A stretch of 18,936 nt of DNA, taken from the NCBI GenBank assembly GCA_964551925.1, contig CAZKFA010000034.1:1-18936 (forward strand), read 5' to 3'. Shown one piece after another: positions 12,239-18,936 of the stretch; position 1 is the stretch's first letter, and each line of letters starts with the position of its first letter. The stretch is from CAZKFA01 sp964551925 (GTDB lineage: Bacteria > Cyanobacteriota > Vampirovibrionia > LMEP-6097). A program made the translations under genes and the position numbers. The notes beneath the pieces were generated by a model that was not told where the DNA came from, did no database searches, and saw only the letters and a list, made by a program, of their open reading frames with translations.

Positions 12239-13665
12239 TCGTCAATGTAGGACACTGCTTTATCTTGGAATAAGATACGTAGAGGCAAGATGATATGGCT
12301 CCACAAATTATCGTGCTTACTTGTATCAGCGAGGTCGCGACTAGAGGCTTCTATTTTAGCTGCAAGCATTTCATGTTTGTGAATCACGAATCTATTAGCA
12401 GAGAAGAATAGTAAGAAGAAGTTTTGTAATGGCTTGTCAAAAGTATCTAGCATCTCTTTAATATGAGTGAGTTGTAATATGGAGCTAAACATCGGTAATA
12501 TTTTCATACGGTTTAACATACCGAGGGCACCAATCGCTGCTACAATAAGGTGTCGAGGCTCATTAATTCCTTTCTTGAGTTTCTTTGCGAACTCGTTGAC
12601 GTTAGCAGGCACTTCCCCAGTCATGTAAACTATTGACATTAGTGCGTTAGCATAATCAGTACATTTGTCAGAGATCGATCGTAGTGTTCTATTATTGAAT
12701 AATGATCCGATACCATTTAAACCCAATCCAGTAGCGTTTAAGGTGCTGCCAATAATACCAATAGGTAGACCAATGATTTGACTGAGTATTTTACTGCGTA
12801 CATAAAGTGGATGGTTGTCAGGTTCTTCAGAGCCAATTGGTTTTGGTAAGCCACCTTCGTGCACACAACTATATTGCTTTGTCCAAAAGGCTTTTATGTT
12901 ATTTATGTAATCGCGTTTAATACCTTGTTTGAGTCGTGTGATATGTTCTGTGGAGAAATGTCTAATTCGCTGTCCATGAATATCAAGGTCTTCTGCTTTT
13001 AATACTAGATTTTTGATTTGACTAAAGGGTTTGAAGATATATTGATTGAGATAGTAACTCATAATATCTCTGACATCACTTTGTCTATTAGCGAGAGCTA
13101 CTGATGTGATACCTCCATCATAAGCAATCATACCTTTGGATATACGTCGGAGATTCCAGAACATATTAGTAACTTTGCCAATAGCATTATCAATAAAATC
13201 CAGCAAACGCCCTGCTAGACCGAGAATAGGTCTATTGTCATAAGGAAGAATTGTTTTGAATAAGCCTATCCATGGAGCGACAAAAGCATTATAGGTGTAA
13301 ACCGTCCTTCCCAGTGCATGTGCTTCAAGATTATGAACGCGATCTGAAGTGATGTCGTCAGCATCACGATTGATATCAGCTGGACGAGCATGAATGGTGT
13401 ATTGAAACTGTTGTCTAATTCTACGTAAGAGGTCAGCTACAGTTTTTGCAACGGTTACTTTTGTTGGGTCTTGTAAGTCGGCGTTAGGAATTGAAAGCTC
13501 GATTAGAGTTTTCAAAAACATACAAAATGAAGCACCTTGAGCTAAGTCTAAGTCGAGATTGATTTTTTTGACTAAGGGGACTTTGTCGTTTAAGGTTTCT
13601 CTTAAATTGGTAATACTAGCTTTTGAACCAGTAATAACATTACTGGCATTGCTTGTGCCTGCCAT
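12181..13665 (-). CDS. Large orphan helical protein
   Basis: A 494-residue protein with no family I recognise. The N-terminal 25 residues are Ser/Thr/Asn-rich (MAGTSNASNVITGSKASITN). A long, mostly helical, basic body follows (about 40-280, with FKTILPYDNRPILGLAGRLL and RIRQQFQYTIHARPADINRD). Hydrophobic Gly-rich segments at about 290-320 (SQIIGLPIGIIGSTLNATGL) and 380-390 (LIVAAIGALGML) could contact a membrane. The tail after about 440 is polar. There is no signal peptide. The ATG at 13663-13665 is preferred over a TTG two codons earlier. The promoter is TGCTATAAT on the minus strand with a leader of about 40 bases. It is divergent from accDA across a perfect 18-bp palindrome, and its 3' end overlaps the asparaginase gene by 58 bases. 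It may be a paralogue of the orphan at 3759; weak similarity by eye only. Confidence 0.75.
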   Translation of the reverse strand: MAGTSNASNVITGSKASITNLRETLNDKVPLVKKINLDLDLAQGASFCMFLKTLIELSIPNADLQDPTKVTVAKTVADLLRRIRQQFQYTIHARPADINRDADDITSDRVHNLEAHALGRTVYTYNAFVAPWIGLFKTILPYDNRPILGLAGRLLDFIDNAIGKVTNMFWNLRRISKGMIAYDGGITSVALANRQSDVRDIMSYYLNQYIFKPFSQIKNLVLKAEDLDIHGQRIRHFSTEHITRLKQGIKRDYINNIKAFWTKQYSCVHEGGLPKPIGSEEPDNHPLYVRSKILSQIIGLPIGIIGSTLNATGLGLNGIGSLFNNRTLRSISDKCTDYANALMSIVYMTGEVPANVNEFAKKLKKGINEPRHLIVAAIGALGMLNRMKILPMFSSILQLTHIKEMLDTFDKPLQNFFLLFFSANRFVIHKHEMLAAKIEASSRDLADTSKHDNLWSHIILPLRILFQDKAVSYIDDHRNIGNFATPTMTPALAA

Positions 13666-13706
13666 ATTCAAAGTATTGTTGATCTGGACTACCTCTTACT
13701 AATATC

Positions 13707-13723
13707 GCTATACGATTATAGCA
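13707..13723 (-). promoter_or_regulatory. Extended -10 promoter of the large orphan gene
   Basis: On the minus strand TGCTATAAT (hexamer 13715-13720) is a near-ideal extended -10. The same bases form GCTATA-CGAT-TATAGC (13707-13722), a small inverted repeat related in sequence to the family 3 core. The expected -35 position falls inside the 13724-13762 palindrome. Confidence 0.6.
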
Positions 13724-13762
13724 GACTGAGGTTAATTATACGCTGTATAATTAACCTCAGTC
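13724..13762. repeat. Perfect 18-bp palindrome with 3-base centre
   Basis: GACTGAGGTTAATTATAC (13724-13741) and its exact reverse complement (13745-13762) flank GCT. It lies between the divergent large orphan and accDA, covering the orphan's -35 region and ending 6 bases before the accDA -35. Since both neighbours are transcribed away from it, it is not a terminator of either. It is either an operator or an unrelated palindromic element. Confidence 0.8.
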
Positions 13763-13768
13763 ACAAAT

Positions 13769-13798
13769 TTGCCAAATATGTCTATACTGTAGTATAAT
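13769..13798 (+). promoter_or_regulatory. accDA promoter
   Basis: -35 TTGCCA (13769-13774, one change from TTGACA), an 18-base spacer and -10 TATAAT (13793-13798). The ATG follows 9 bases later with no Shine-Dalgarno, again predicting a leaderless or near-leaderless mRNA. TATACT at 13783-13788 is an alternative -10. Confidence 0.6.
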
Positions 13799-13807
13799 GA
13801 TGAATAT

Positions 13808-15724
13808 ATGGGTTTAAGAGATTTTTTTAAGACAGTGCGCGAGAAGAAGTTTGCTCCACGTACCAGTTCCACTGAGACCAATGGTCTGAAAGATGAGGAG
13901 ATTGCGGCTAATTGGGTGCTTTGCAAGGATTGTAATAACACCATTCATAAATCAGAGTATCTTCGTAACCTAAGTGTTTGTCCTAGTTGTGGATATCATG
14001 GCAGGATTAGTTTGAGTGAGCGTATTGCTTTACTCACTGATAGAGATAGCTTCAAGGAAATAGATACAGAGTTAACCGCTGCTGATCCATTGGAGTTCAA
14101 TGATGGTAAGCCTTATCCTGAAACTTTACGCAAGGCTAAAGCCAAAACCGGTTTCAATGAAGCATTGTGTACCGGTACTGCTCATATAGATGGTACTAAA
14201 GTAGCACTTGCTGTGATGAACTTTGACTTCCTTGGAGGTAGTATGGGTAGCGTGGTTGGTGAGAAGTTTGCTCGAGTTTGTGAACTTGCCATAAAAGAAC
14301 GCATACCATTTATTTGTATCTCTAGCTCTGGCGGTGCCCGTATGCATGAAGGGATATTGAGTTTGATGCAGATGGCAAAAACCAGTATCGCACTTGATAA
14401 ATTATCTAAGGCTAAGTTACCTTACTTCTCCTTAGTAACAGATCCAACTTATGGTGGTGTCTCAGCAAGTTTTGCGACATTGGGCGATCTTATTATTGCT
14501 GAACCTAAAGCTAGGATTGGTTTTGCGGGACGTCGAGTCATTGAAGAGACAGTACGTGAGAAATTGCCAGCGAATTTCCAATCAGCTGAGTATTTGCTTG
14601 AACATGGACAGATTGATTTGATTATCAAAAGACATAATCTTAAATCTTCAATCTCTCAGTTATTACGCCTACATGGTTTCTTGCCTAAGGACTTCAAAGC
14701 TGAGGAGTATAGTCCAAACCTAGTCGATAAGCGCGCTATCGATATGCCAAAGAAAGATATTAGTTTGGATTTTGAGAAGCCATTGTTGAAGATTAAATCT
14801 GAGATTGAAACTATCGAAGGGCAAATCACTAATAATGAAGATCAGAAATTGTTGAATCTCCTTAAAGAACAGTATTCTAAAGTAGAGGATAATATTTACA
14901 AAAATATTTCAGCGATTGATATCACCAAAATCGCTCGCCATCCTAATCGCCCTGGAGCAGAAGACTTTTTAAGTATCATTTGCGGTAGAAGTAAATGGAT
15001 AGAATTACATGGTGATAGAGCTGGTACTGATGATCAGGCGATATTGACAGCGTTAGCTGAGATTAATGGTAAGACTTTTGTGGCAGTCGCAACACGCAAG
15101 GGTAGAACTATCAAAGATAATCAGTTGCGTAACTTCGGCATGCCTCAGCCAGAAGGCTACCGCAAAGCAAAGAGATTCTTTGAATATGCTAATAAATTTA
15201 ATTTGCCAATTATAACTTTTATTGATACCCCTGGTGCCTATCCAGGAGTCAGTGCTGAAGCTAATGGTCAGTCAATCGCAATCGCTGAGAATCTTAAAGC
15301 ACTTGCTGGTCTAGAAGTACCGGTAATTAGTATAGTAACTGGTGAAGGCGGTTCTGGAGGCGCGCTTGCTATTGGTGTAGCTAATAGAGTGATTATGCTA
15401 GAAAATTCAGTTTATTCGGTTATCAGTCCAGAAGGTTGTGCTGCGATATTATGGCGCACTCGAGACAAAGCTCCAGAAGCTGCTGATGCTCTAAAGCTAA
15501 CAGCAAAAGATTTATATAAGTTGGGTATTATTGATGAGATAGTTCCAGAACCACTTGGTGGTGCTCATAAAGATTGGTTCCAAGTGGCAGAAGCCTTAGA
15601 GCCAGTTATTGTCAAGCATTTAACTGAGCTGTCTAAGCTTTCTGGTTCGAAGTTATACGAAGATCGCGCTGCTAAGTTCTATGCTTTTGGAGCTTATCAG
15701 AAAGCTACTGTGAAGAAAAATTGA
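13808..15724 (+). CDS. accDA: Fused acetyl-CoA carboxylase carboxyltransferase, beta plus alpha
   Basis: Transfers carboxyl from carboxybiotin on the carrier protein AccB to acetyl-CoA, giving malonyl-CoA, the first committed step of fatty-acid synthesis. The 638-residue protein combines both transferase subunits. The AccD half (about 1-290) has a four-Cys zinc site (Cys39, 42, 58, 61) and SSSGGARMHEGILSLMQM, then GVSASFATLGDLIIAEPKAR. The linker-like region (about 310-370) is the helical N-terminus of AccA. The AccA half (to about 630) has FIDTPGAYPGVSAEANGQSI, GEGGSGGALAIGVANR and SPEGCAAILWR. There is no stop or frame change between the halves. Most bacteria encode the subunits separately; the fusion should give fixed 1:1 stoichiometry. 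accB and accC are not nearby. A secreted orphan follows after 18 bases. Confidence 0.96.
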   Translation: MGLRDFFKTVREKKFAPRTSSTETNGLKDEEIAANWVLCKDCNNTIHKSEYLRNLSVCPSCGYHGRISLSERIALLTDRDSFKEIDTELTAADPLEFNDGKPYPETLRKAKAKTGFNEALCTGTAHIDGTKVALAVMNFDFLGGSMGSVVGEKFARVCELAIKERIPFICISSSGGARMHEGILSLMQMAKTSIALDKLSKAKLPYFSLVTDPTYGGVSASFATLGDLIIAEPKARIGFAGRRVIEETVREKLPANFQSAEYLLEHGQIDLIIKRHNLKSSISQLLRLHGFLPKDFKAEEYSPNLVDKRAIDMPKKDISLDFEKPLLKIKSEIETIEGQITNNEDQKLLNLLKEQYSKVEDNIYKNISAIDITKIARHPNRPGAEDFLSIICGRSKWIELHGDRAGTDDQAILTALAEINGKTFVAVATRKGRTIKDNQLRNFGMPQPEGYRKAKRFFEYANKFNLPIITFIDTPGAYPGVSAEANGQSIAIAENLKALAGLEVPVISIVTGEGGSGGALAIGVANRVIMLENSVYSVISPEGCAAILWRTRDKAPEAADALKLTAKDLYKLGIIDEIVPEPLGGAHKDWFQVAEALEPVIVKHLTELSKLSGSKLYEDRAAKFYAFGAYQKATVKKN

Positions 15725-15742
15725 AATATAATTATTAGATAA

Positions 15743-16408
15743 GTGAGAATAATAATATTATTTTTGATTATCTTTTCGACTTCGGTTACAGCTAAGTCCA
15801 AGAAAAGTTTTGATAAAAAAGAATTCTCAAAAGTTGTTAAGTCTGTTCGGACCTTGAGCCCTGATGATTGGGATCTCAAAATTACTCGCAGTGTGGCAGA
15901 TTCAAAAATTGATGATTTGATTGAAGCGCGACTTGGTGATGATTATCGTCGAGCGAATGTCTATGATTTTTTTCCGATGGAGTTACCGCGTAGTAAGACT
16001 TTATTTCGTGGGCATGATGATCAAGTGGAGTTGATTGACTATTATAATTATGCGCGCCGTAATCTAGAGTATCTCTCTCAGTCAAAGTTGTTGAAGACTT
16101 TTGAGCTGGATTTTGATCTTGATAAAACTAAAGATAGAGCGATAATAGTATTAAACAAGAAGAAAAATAAACCATTTCTTGCAATCCTGAATAACAAAGA
16201 AACTTTGTATCTGGAACCCTTTTTGGCAACACATCTTGAGCAGATTAACGAAGGGCGTTATCCTTTTGATTTAGTTTATGAACTAGGTGAAAAAACTAAA
16301 GTAATGAGTCCGTGTTTGAGGTTAGTAGACTTCGATGAAGAACATTCTCAAGCCTTATTCTTTGATATCTCAAATCACAAGTGGCAGAGCTATGATTTAC
16401 TTAAATAA
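15743..16408 (+). CDS. Secreted protein of unknown function downstream of accDA
   Basis: A 221-residue protein with a signal peptide: MRIIILFLIIFSTSVTA then KSKKSF. The mature part is charged and mixed alpha/beta (FELDFDLDKTKDRAIIVLNK, then ETLYLEPFLATHLEQINEGR). I know no family for it. The start is GTG at 15743, chosen because the signal peptide begins there and no ATG is available upstream. TATAAT (15727-15732) lies 10 bases before the GTG, so it may have its own near-leaderless transcript as well as read-through from accDA, whose stop is 18 bases away. No ribosome site is seen. Its last 19 bases overlap the end of the convergent secreted gene (16390-16408). Confidence 0.7.
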   Translation: MRIIILFLIIFSTSVTAKSKKSFDKKEFSKVVKSVRTLSPDDWDLKITRSVADSKIDDLIEARLGDDYRRANVYDFFPMELPRSKTLFRGHDDQVELIDYYNYARRNLEYLSQSKLLKTFELDFDLDKTKDRAIIVLNKKKNKPFLAILNNKETLYLEPFLATHLEQINEGRYPFDLVYELGEKTKVMSPCLRLVDFDEEHSQALFFDISNHKWQSYDLLK

Positions 16409-16878
16409 GAGACGGTCACGTAAGAACCGACATACTCGCCATCCAAATACTGTTGGTGAGTGCTTTGTCCGATTAATTGACCAGATTCATCAAAATTAAA
16501 ATCATTAGTAGATCTAACGAACCAATATTCTTTGCCATTAACTAATTTACTCTCTCTTTCCCAATGGAAGCCAGTATCATTAGCAAAATCGATGTTTTTA
16601 TTTCTTACTAGTTGCCAGCCGTGAGCTTCCCATTCTGGAAATAACTTACCATTAATGTTTTTGATTTTGATTGCAGACTTAGCTTGAGAGCCTTCTTTAA
16701 CATAAGGGCAATCTGACCAAACAACCTCTGAGTGAACTTTCCATTCACCAATAAGGTTTGAGCTAGCATCAGTAACAGAAGCAAAAAGGTGAAATGACAC
16801 CGCCTCTACTCGATTACCGGGCACTGGTGCAAACCAGATGGCAATTGCAAGAGCTAAACCTATGACTGACTTTTTCAT
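16390..16878 (-). CDS. Small secreted beta-rich protein of unknown function
   Basis: A 162-residue protein with a signal peptide (MKKSVIGLALAIAIWFAPVP, cleavage probably after VEA). The mature chain of about 135 residues is rich in Trp, Tyr and alternating hydrophobic residues, suggesting a beta-barrel or sandwich: GEWKVHSEVVWSDCPYV, FHWERESKLVNGKEYWFVRS, and the end YLDGEYVGSYVTVSYLSKS. The repeated Trp-Glu and Gly-Glu-Trp patterns recall lipocalin-like folds, but I cannot assign one. The ATG is at 16876-16878. Immediately upstream lies a hairpin CCGATA-ACCTA-TATCGG (plus strand) in the place of a ribosome site, and a weak -10 (TATAGG) 8 bases before the ATG. The 3' end overlaps the convergent secreted gene by 19 bases. 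Confidence 0.75.
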   Translation of the reverse strand: MKKSVIGLALAIAIWFAPVPGNRVEAVSFHLFASVTDASSNLIGEWKVHSEVVWSDCPYVKEGSQAKSAIKIKNINGKLFPEWEAHGWQLVRNKNIDFANDTGFHWERESKLVNGKEYWFVRSTNDFNFDESGQLIGQSTHQQYLDGEYVGSYVTVSYLSKS

Positions 16879-16879
16879 C

Positions 16880-16896
16880 CCGATAACCTATATCGG
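16880..16896 (-). promoter_or_regulatory. Inverted repeat at the start of the secreted beta-rich gene
   Basis: On the minus strand CCGATA-TAGGT-TATCGG, ending one base before the ATG; it contains TATAGG (16887-16892), a weak -10 candidate 8 bases from the ATG. If transcription starts upstream of it, the hairpin would block initiation; if TATAGG is the -10, the repeat could be an operator. Confidence 0.4.
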
Positions 16897-16936
16897 CAGG
16901 AGTTCAGCTAAGCTAAATAGGGGATATTTGCTAATT

Positions 16937-17069
16937 ACTCAGCTCATTGAAATAGGCTTCCGGCAGCTCCGGTCCCTGTCTCACTTCGTACGCTCGTGAG
17001 CAGGGACATGGCTCCGCTGCTCCTTTCTCATATGGCTTATTGCTAAGTAGCTATTTCAATGAGCCGAGT
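16937..17069 (-). repeat. Family 1 structured repeat, copy 1b (133 bp)
   Basis: 19-base inverted arms (16937-16955 and 17051-17069; outer ACTCAGCTCATTG / CAATGAGCCGAGT, one mismatch that is a G-U pair on the minus-strand RNA) enclose a core which, read on the minus strand, repeats copy 1a: GGAGCAGCGGAGCCATGTCC, then GGGACCGGAGCTGCCGG. Inner stems change in pairs relative to 1a: GTCCCTG with CAGGGAC, and CTCAC with GTGAG. It lies downstream of the large acidic orphan in the same orientation, and palindrome D separates them. The total length is the same as copy 1a. Confidence 0.85.
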
Positions 17070-17077
17070 CCCCACTT

Positions 17078-17104
17078 TAACCCTATAGTAGTACTATAGG
17101 GTTA
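17078..17104. repeat. Family 3 palindrome D (13-1-13)
   Basis: A perfect inverted repeat with 13-base arms, TAACCCTATAGTA and its complement around a single G. The core is shared with A and C; the outer pairs are TAAC / GTTA. The arm contains the TAA stop of the large acidic orphan on the minus strand, so here it sits at a 3' end. No T tract follows. This copy fits a 3'-end role better than an operator. Confidence 0.8.
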
Positions 17105-18910
17105 GTGATAAACCAGGTTGCCGCTTGGAGATGGCTCTGGGACTAGTTCTTGTTCATCATCATTATCGTCATCGTCATTTGTTACAAAACTTATGAATAG
17201 AGCATCGCTTCTCAAGAGATCAGTGAATAGTAATACTGGAAGACCAGAAGCTTTCCTGATGCGCTTCAAGCAAGTTCGCCAAGCGGCATTATCGCAGGGG
17301 ACCCCGACAGTGTCATGTGAGTTGAAGCCAGTCTCCATCGTGACTCTCCCTAAGGCAAGTTTGAATAAATCAGAACCATCTATGTAATGCAGCTCTTCAT
17401 CCTCAATCTCATCCAGGCAACTATCGGCTTTGTATTCTTCGTAGTCGGACATTGAGGCAATCTTCCTTGCTACCATATGTCTAATGAAATAAGCTTCTGG
17501 TTTGAGTTGTCTGCCATAATTAATGAGAACAGTTTTAGCTTTATCTGCTAATTCATTGGTGCTTGAATCATCTAGCCCGAAGCTAATATTAGCGCGGTGT
17601 TGCAGTTGCAGTACTTTTAATTTATTAATGAATTTGACATAGACTGGTGCTAATTCGCTGTCACTGAGCTTCTTTGCTAAATCTGGTAGCTCTGATGTGG
17701 CAAAATCCTCAAAACTTTCCATTCGTTGTCTTGGATCAAAAAATTCTGTAACTAAATTGTTAAGCTCAGTACTTGAGATATAAGTAGTTAAGTAGTTATG
17801 AAATTCTTCCCAGCCTATCTCTGGTTGCTGGCAAGCAAAAAGCCAATTCTTGAAACCCAGTCTAGCTAAGCTATCTAGCATACTTAGTAGATAATTAAAA
17901 TTGGCATCTAAATATATTGGCTCAGTATCGTAATTTCCGTTAATGATTACAGTATTGGGTTGTTGCTCTTTTATAGAGTTAGTTAAAAAATTCAAGGGGA
18001 AATCCCAAGCCATCTGTGAGCTTAAAGGACCATTAGCACAGGGATTGGTGAGTTGTTTGAGTTCAGCAACAACAGCTTCTATTTTGCGATCATTCTTGGC
18101 ATATTCAGCGATGGGCTCAATTTCATCGTCATCATCTCTTGCAAAGACATGATCTTCTACAGCCTCACGGAAGGCAGAACTGTGTTCCTCAGTGATGGGA
18201 TAAACTTCGCTCTCTAACCAAGATAGAAAAGCATCTGGATTAGAAATTTGTTTTAGTACTTGAGAAATTTCTTTTCTTAGATTTGGATCGTGCTCGCTGA
18301 TTCTTGCTAGGCTAATTAATTTATCTTCAATAAATTTTTGTGCGACTAAGTCTTTGGCTCCAGGATTCTTTTCTACTCTTCCTGTACTTGTCATATTCTC
18401 TATACAAGCAAAAACTATTTTTAACAAATCTTCCAAAATTGTTCTGTCATTAATTTGTGAACTGGTTGTCCGCGCTAAGCTTTTGAGTAGCACGAGACCT
18501 AGACCCATCCAAAAGTTTGGGCTAAGAGTATTATGGTAATTATTAATATGTTCGTGAATTGCTAACTTGATTAGCGGTACTTCTGCTGCTGTTATGTGTA
18601 AGTTTGCATTAATTTCTGGTAGCGCGTAAAAAGCAAGTACTAAGTTATCTGTAAATAATTTTTCACTTTGTTCAAGCCATTTCTTGGTGCCTTGCCTTGG
18701 AAAAAGATCAGCATAAGCCTGAGTTAATTGAGCTAAAGGAGCTTTTGTACCCAAGCCTAAGAGCCTAAGTTTGCTAATGCTTTCTCGATCTATGCCCCAG
18801 CGCTGTAAGTACTCATCAGGAACATCAAAGCTAATACCATCATCATCTGGTCTGTCCCAAGAGCGATTAGTTCTAAATGAAGGCGGTTCTCCACCGCGGA
18901 TTATTTCCAC
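17102..18910 (-). CDS. Large acidic orphan protein
   Basis: At least 602 residues, unrecognised. It looks soluble and largely helical: an Arg/Asp-rich N-terminus (RTNRSWDRPDDDG), long helical stretches throughout, a mid-protein acidic patch (FARDDDDEIEPI, about 255-266) and a C-terminal acidic tail with an Asp run (TNDDDDNDDEQELVPEPSPS) encoded by GAT/GAC repeats around 17150-17185. The GTG at 18908-18910 is the only start visible, with TATTAT 8 bases upstream on the minus strand. However, the frame stays open to the window edge and would read SVLLLLYLV just before the GTG, so the true N-terminus may lie outside the window and could include a hydrophobic leader. The stop codon is inside palindrome D. 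No function is proposed. Confidence 0.65.
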   Translation of the reverse strand: MEIIRGGEPPSFRTNRSWDRPDDDGISFDVPDEYLQRWGIDRESISKLRLLGLGTKAPLAQLTQAYADLFPRQGTKKWLEQSEKLFTDNLVLAFYALPEINANLHITAAEVPLIKLAIHEHINNYHNTLSPNFWMGLGLVLLKSLARTTSSQINDRTILEDLLKIVFACIENMTSTGRVEKNPGAKDLVAQKFIEDKLISLARISEHDPNLRKEISQVLKQISNPDAFLSWLESEVYPITEEHSSAFREAVEDHVFARDDDDEIEPIAEYAKNDRKIEAVVAELKQLTNPCANGPLSSQMAWDFPLNFLTNSIKEQQPNTVIINGNYDTEPIYLDANFNYLLSMLDSLARLGFKNWLFACQQPEIGWEEFHNYLTTYISSTELNNLVTEFFDPRQRMESFEDFATSELPDLAKKLSDSELAPVYVKFINKLKVLQLQHRANISFGLDDSSTNELADKAKTVLINYGRQLKPEAYFIRHMVARKIASMSDYEEYKADSCLDEIEDEELHYIDGSDLFKLALGRVTMETGFNSHDTVGVPCDNAAWRTCLKRIRKASGLPVLLFTDLLRSDALFISFVTNDDDDNDDEQELVPEPSPSGNLVYH

Positions 18911-18936
18911 GAGGTATAATAATAACAGAACCGAAG

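Noticed and set aside
13793..13810. ATGATGAATATATG before accDA as an upstream start for AccD
   Set aside because: The earlier ATGs are out of frame or within the -10; MGLRDFFK matches the family N-terminus.
17150..17185. Tandem repeat (CAT/CGT triplets) as a separate repeat element or CRISPR
   Set aside because: It is in frame within the acidic tail of the orphan protein and simply encodes Asp residues; no spacers.
18700..18830. J-domain-like segment (LRLLGLGTKAPLAQLTQAYA) in the acidic orphan
   Set aside because: There is no HPD motif and the resemblance is limited to a helix pattern, so it is too weak to report.

Overview
This is an AT-rich, gene-dense bacterial chromosome segment that uses the standard code (TAA, TAG and TGA all serve as stops). 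The housekeeping genes (glmS, corA, panD, infC, pdxA, hpf, hpt, tilS and a fused accD-accA) have signal-peptide genes and several orphan genes among them. A non-photosynthetic relative of the Cyanobacteria (Vampirovibrionia/Melainabacteria type) is my tentative guess, from the long-form HPF and the general gene styles. Nothing in the window proves a lineage. No rRNA, tRNA, CRISPR array, transposase or phage gene was seen.

Layout. 1-1856 (-): glmS, missing its last few codons at the window edge. 1886-2018: a 133-bp structured repeat (family 1). 2074-3632 (+): corA and an overlapping small secreted protein. 3656-3682: a 27-bp palindrome (family 3). 3759-4775 (+): orphan helical/membrane protein, tail-to-tail with panD. 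4764-6768 (-): pdxA, infC, panD. 6779-6806: symmetric divergent promoter. 6841-7455 (+): hpf. 7454-7577: family 2 repeat. 7658-8353 (+): orphan, tail-to-tail with hpt. 8350-10726 (-): secreted NTF2-like protein, tilS, hpt. 10747-10923: a family 3 palindrome and a second family 2 repeat. 10931-11269 (-): small orphan, divergent from the asparaginase gene (11357-12238, +). 12181-13665 (-): large orphan, divergent from accDA (13808-15724, +), which is followed by a secreted orphan. 16390-16878 (-): secreted orphan. 16937-17069: second family 1 repeat. 17078-17104: family 3 palindrome. 17102-18910 (-): large acidic orphan. No gene-free stretch exceeds 300 bases.

How it works together. The recognisable genes serve cell-wall amino sugars (GlmS), divalent cation uptake (CorA), coenzyme synthesis (PanD, PdxA), translation and ribosome hibernation (IF3, TilS, HPF), purine salvage (Hpt), asparagine breakdown and fatty-acid initiation (AccDA). 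They form several short divergent and convergent units rather than one pathway.

The unusual part lies between the genes. Three repeat families combine a conserved core with inverted-repeat arms that differ between copies yet remain paired, and in family 1 the inner stems also show compensatory changes. Several long palindromes sit where a -35 element should be, upstream of extended -10 boxes of the type TGCTANNAT. Most genes with a visible -10 start only 7-10 bases after it, which suggests widespread leaderless transcription. All four convergent junctions overlap at their 3' ends, and I saw no classical U-tract terminator.
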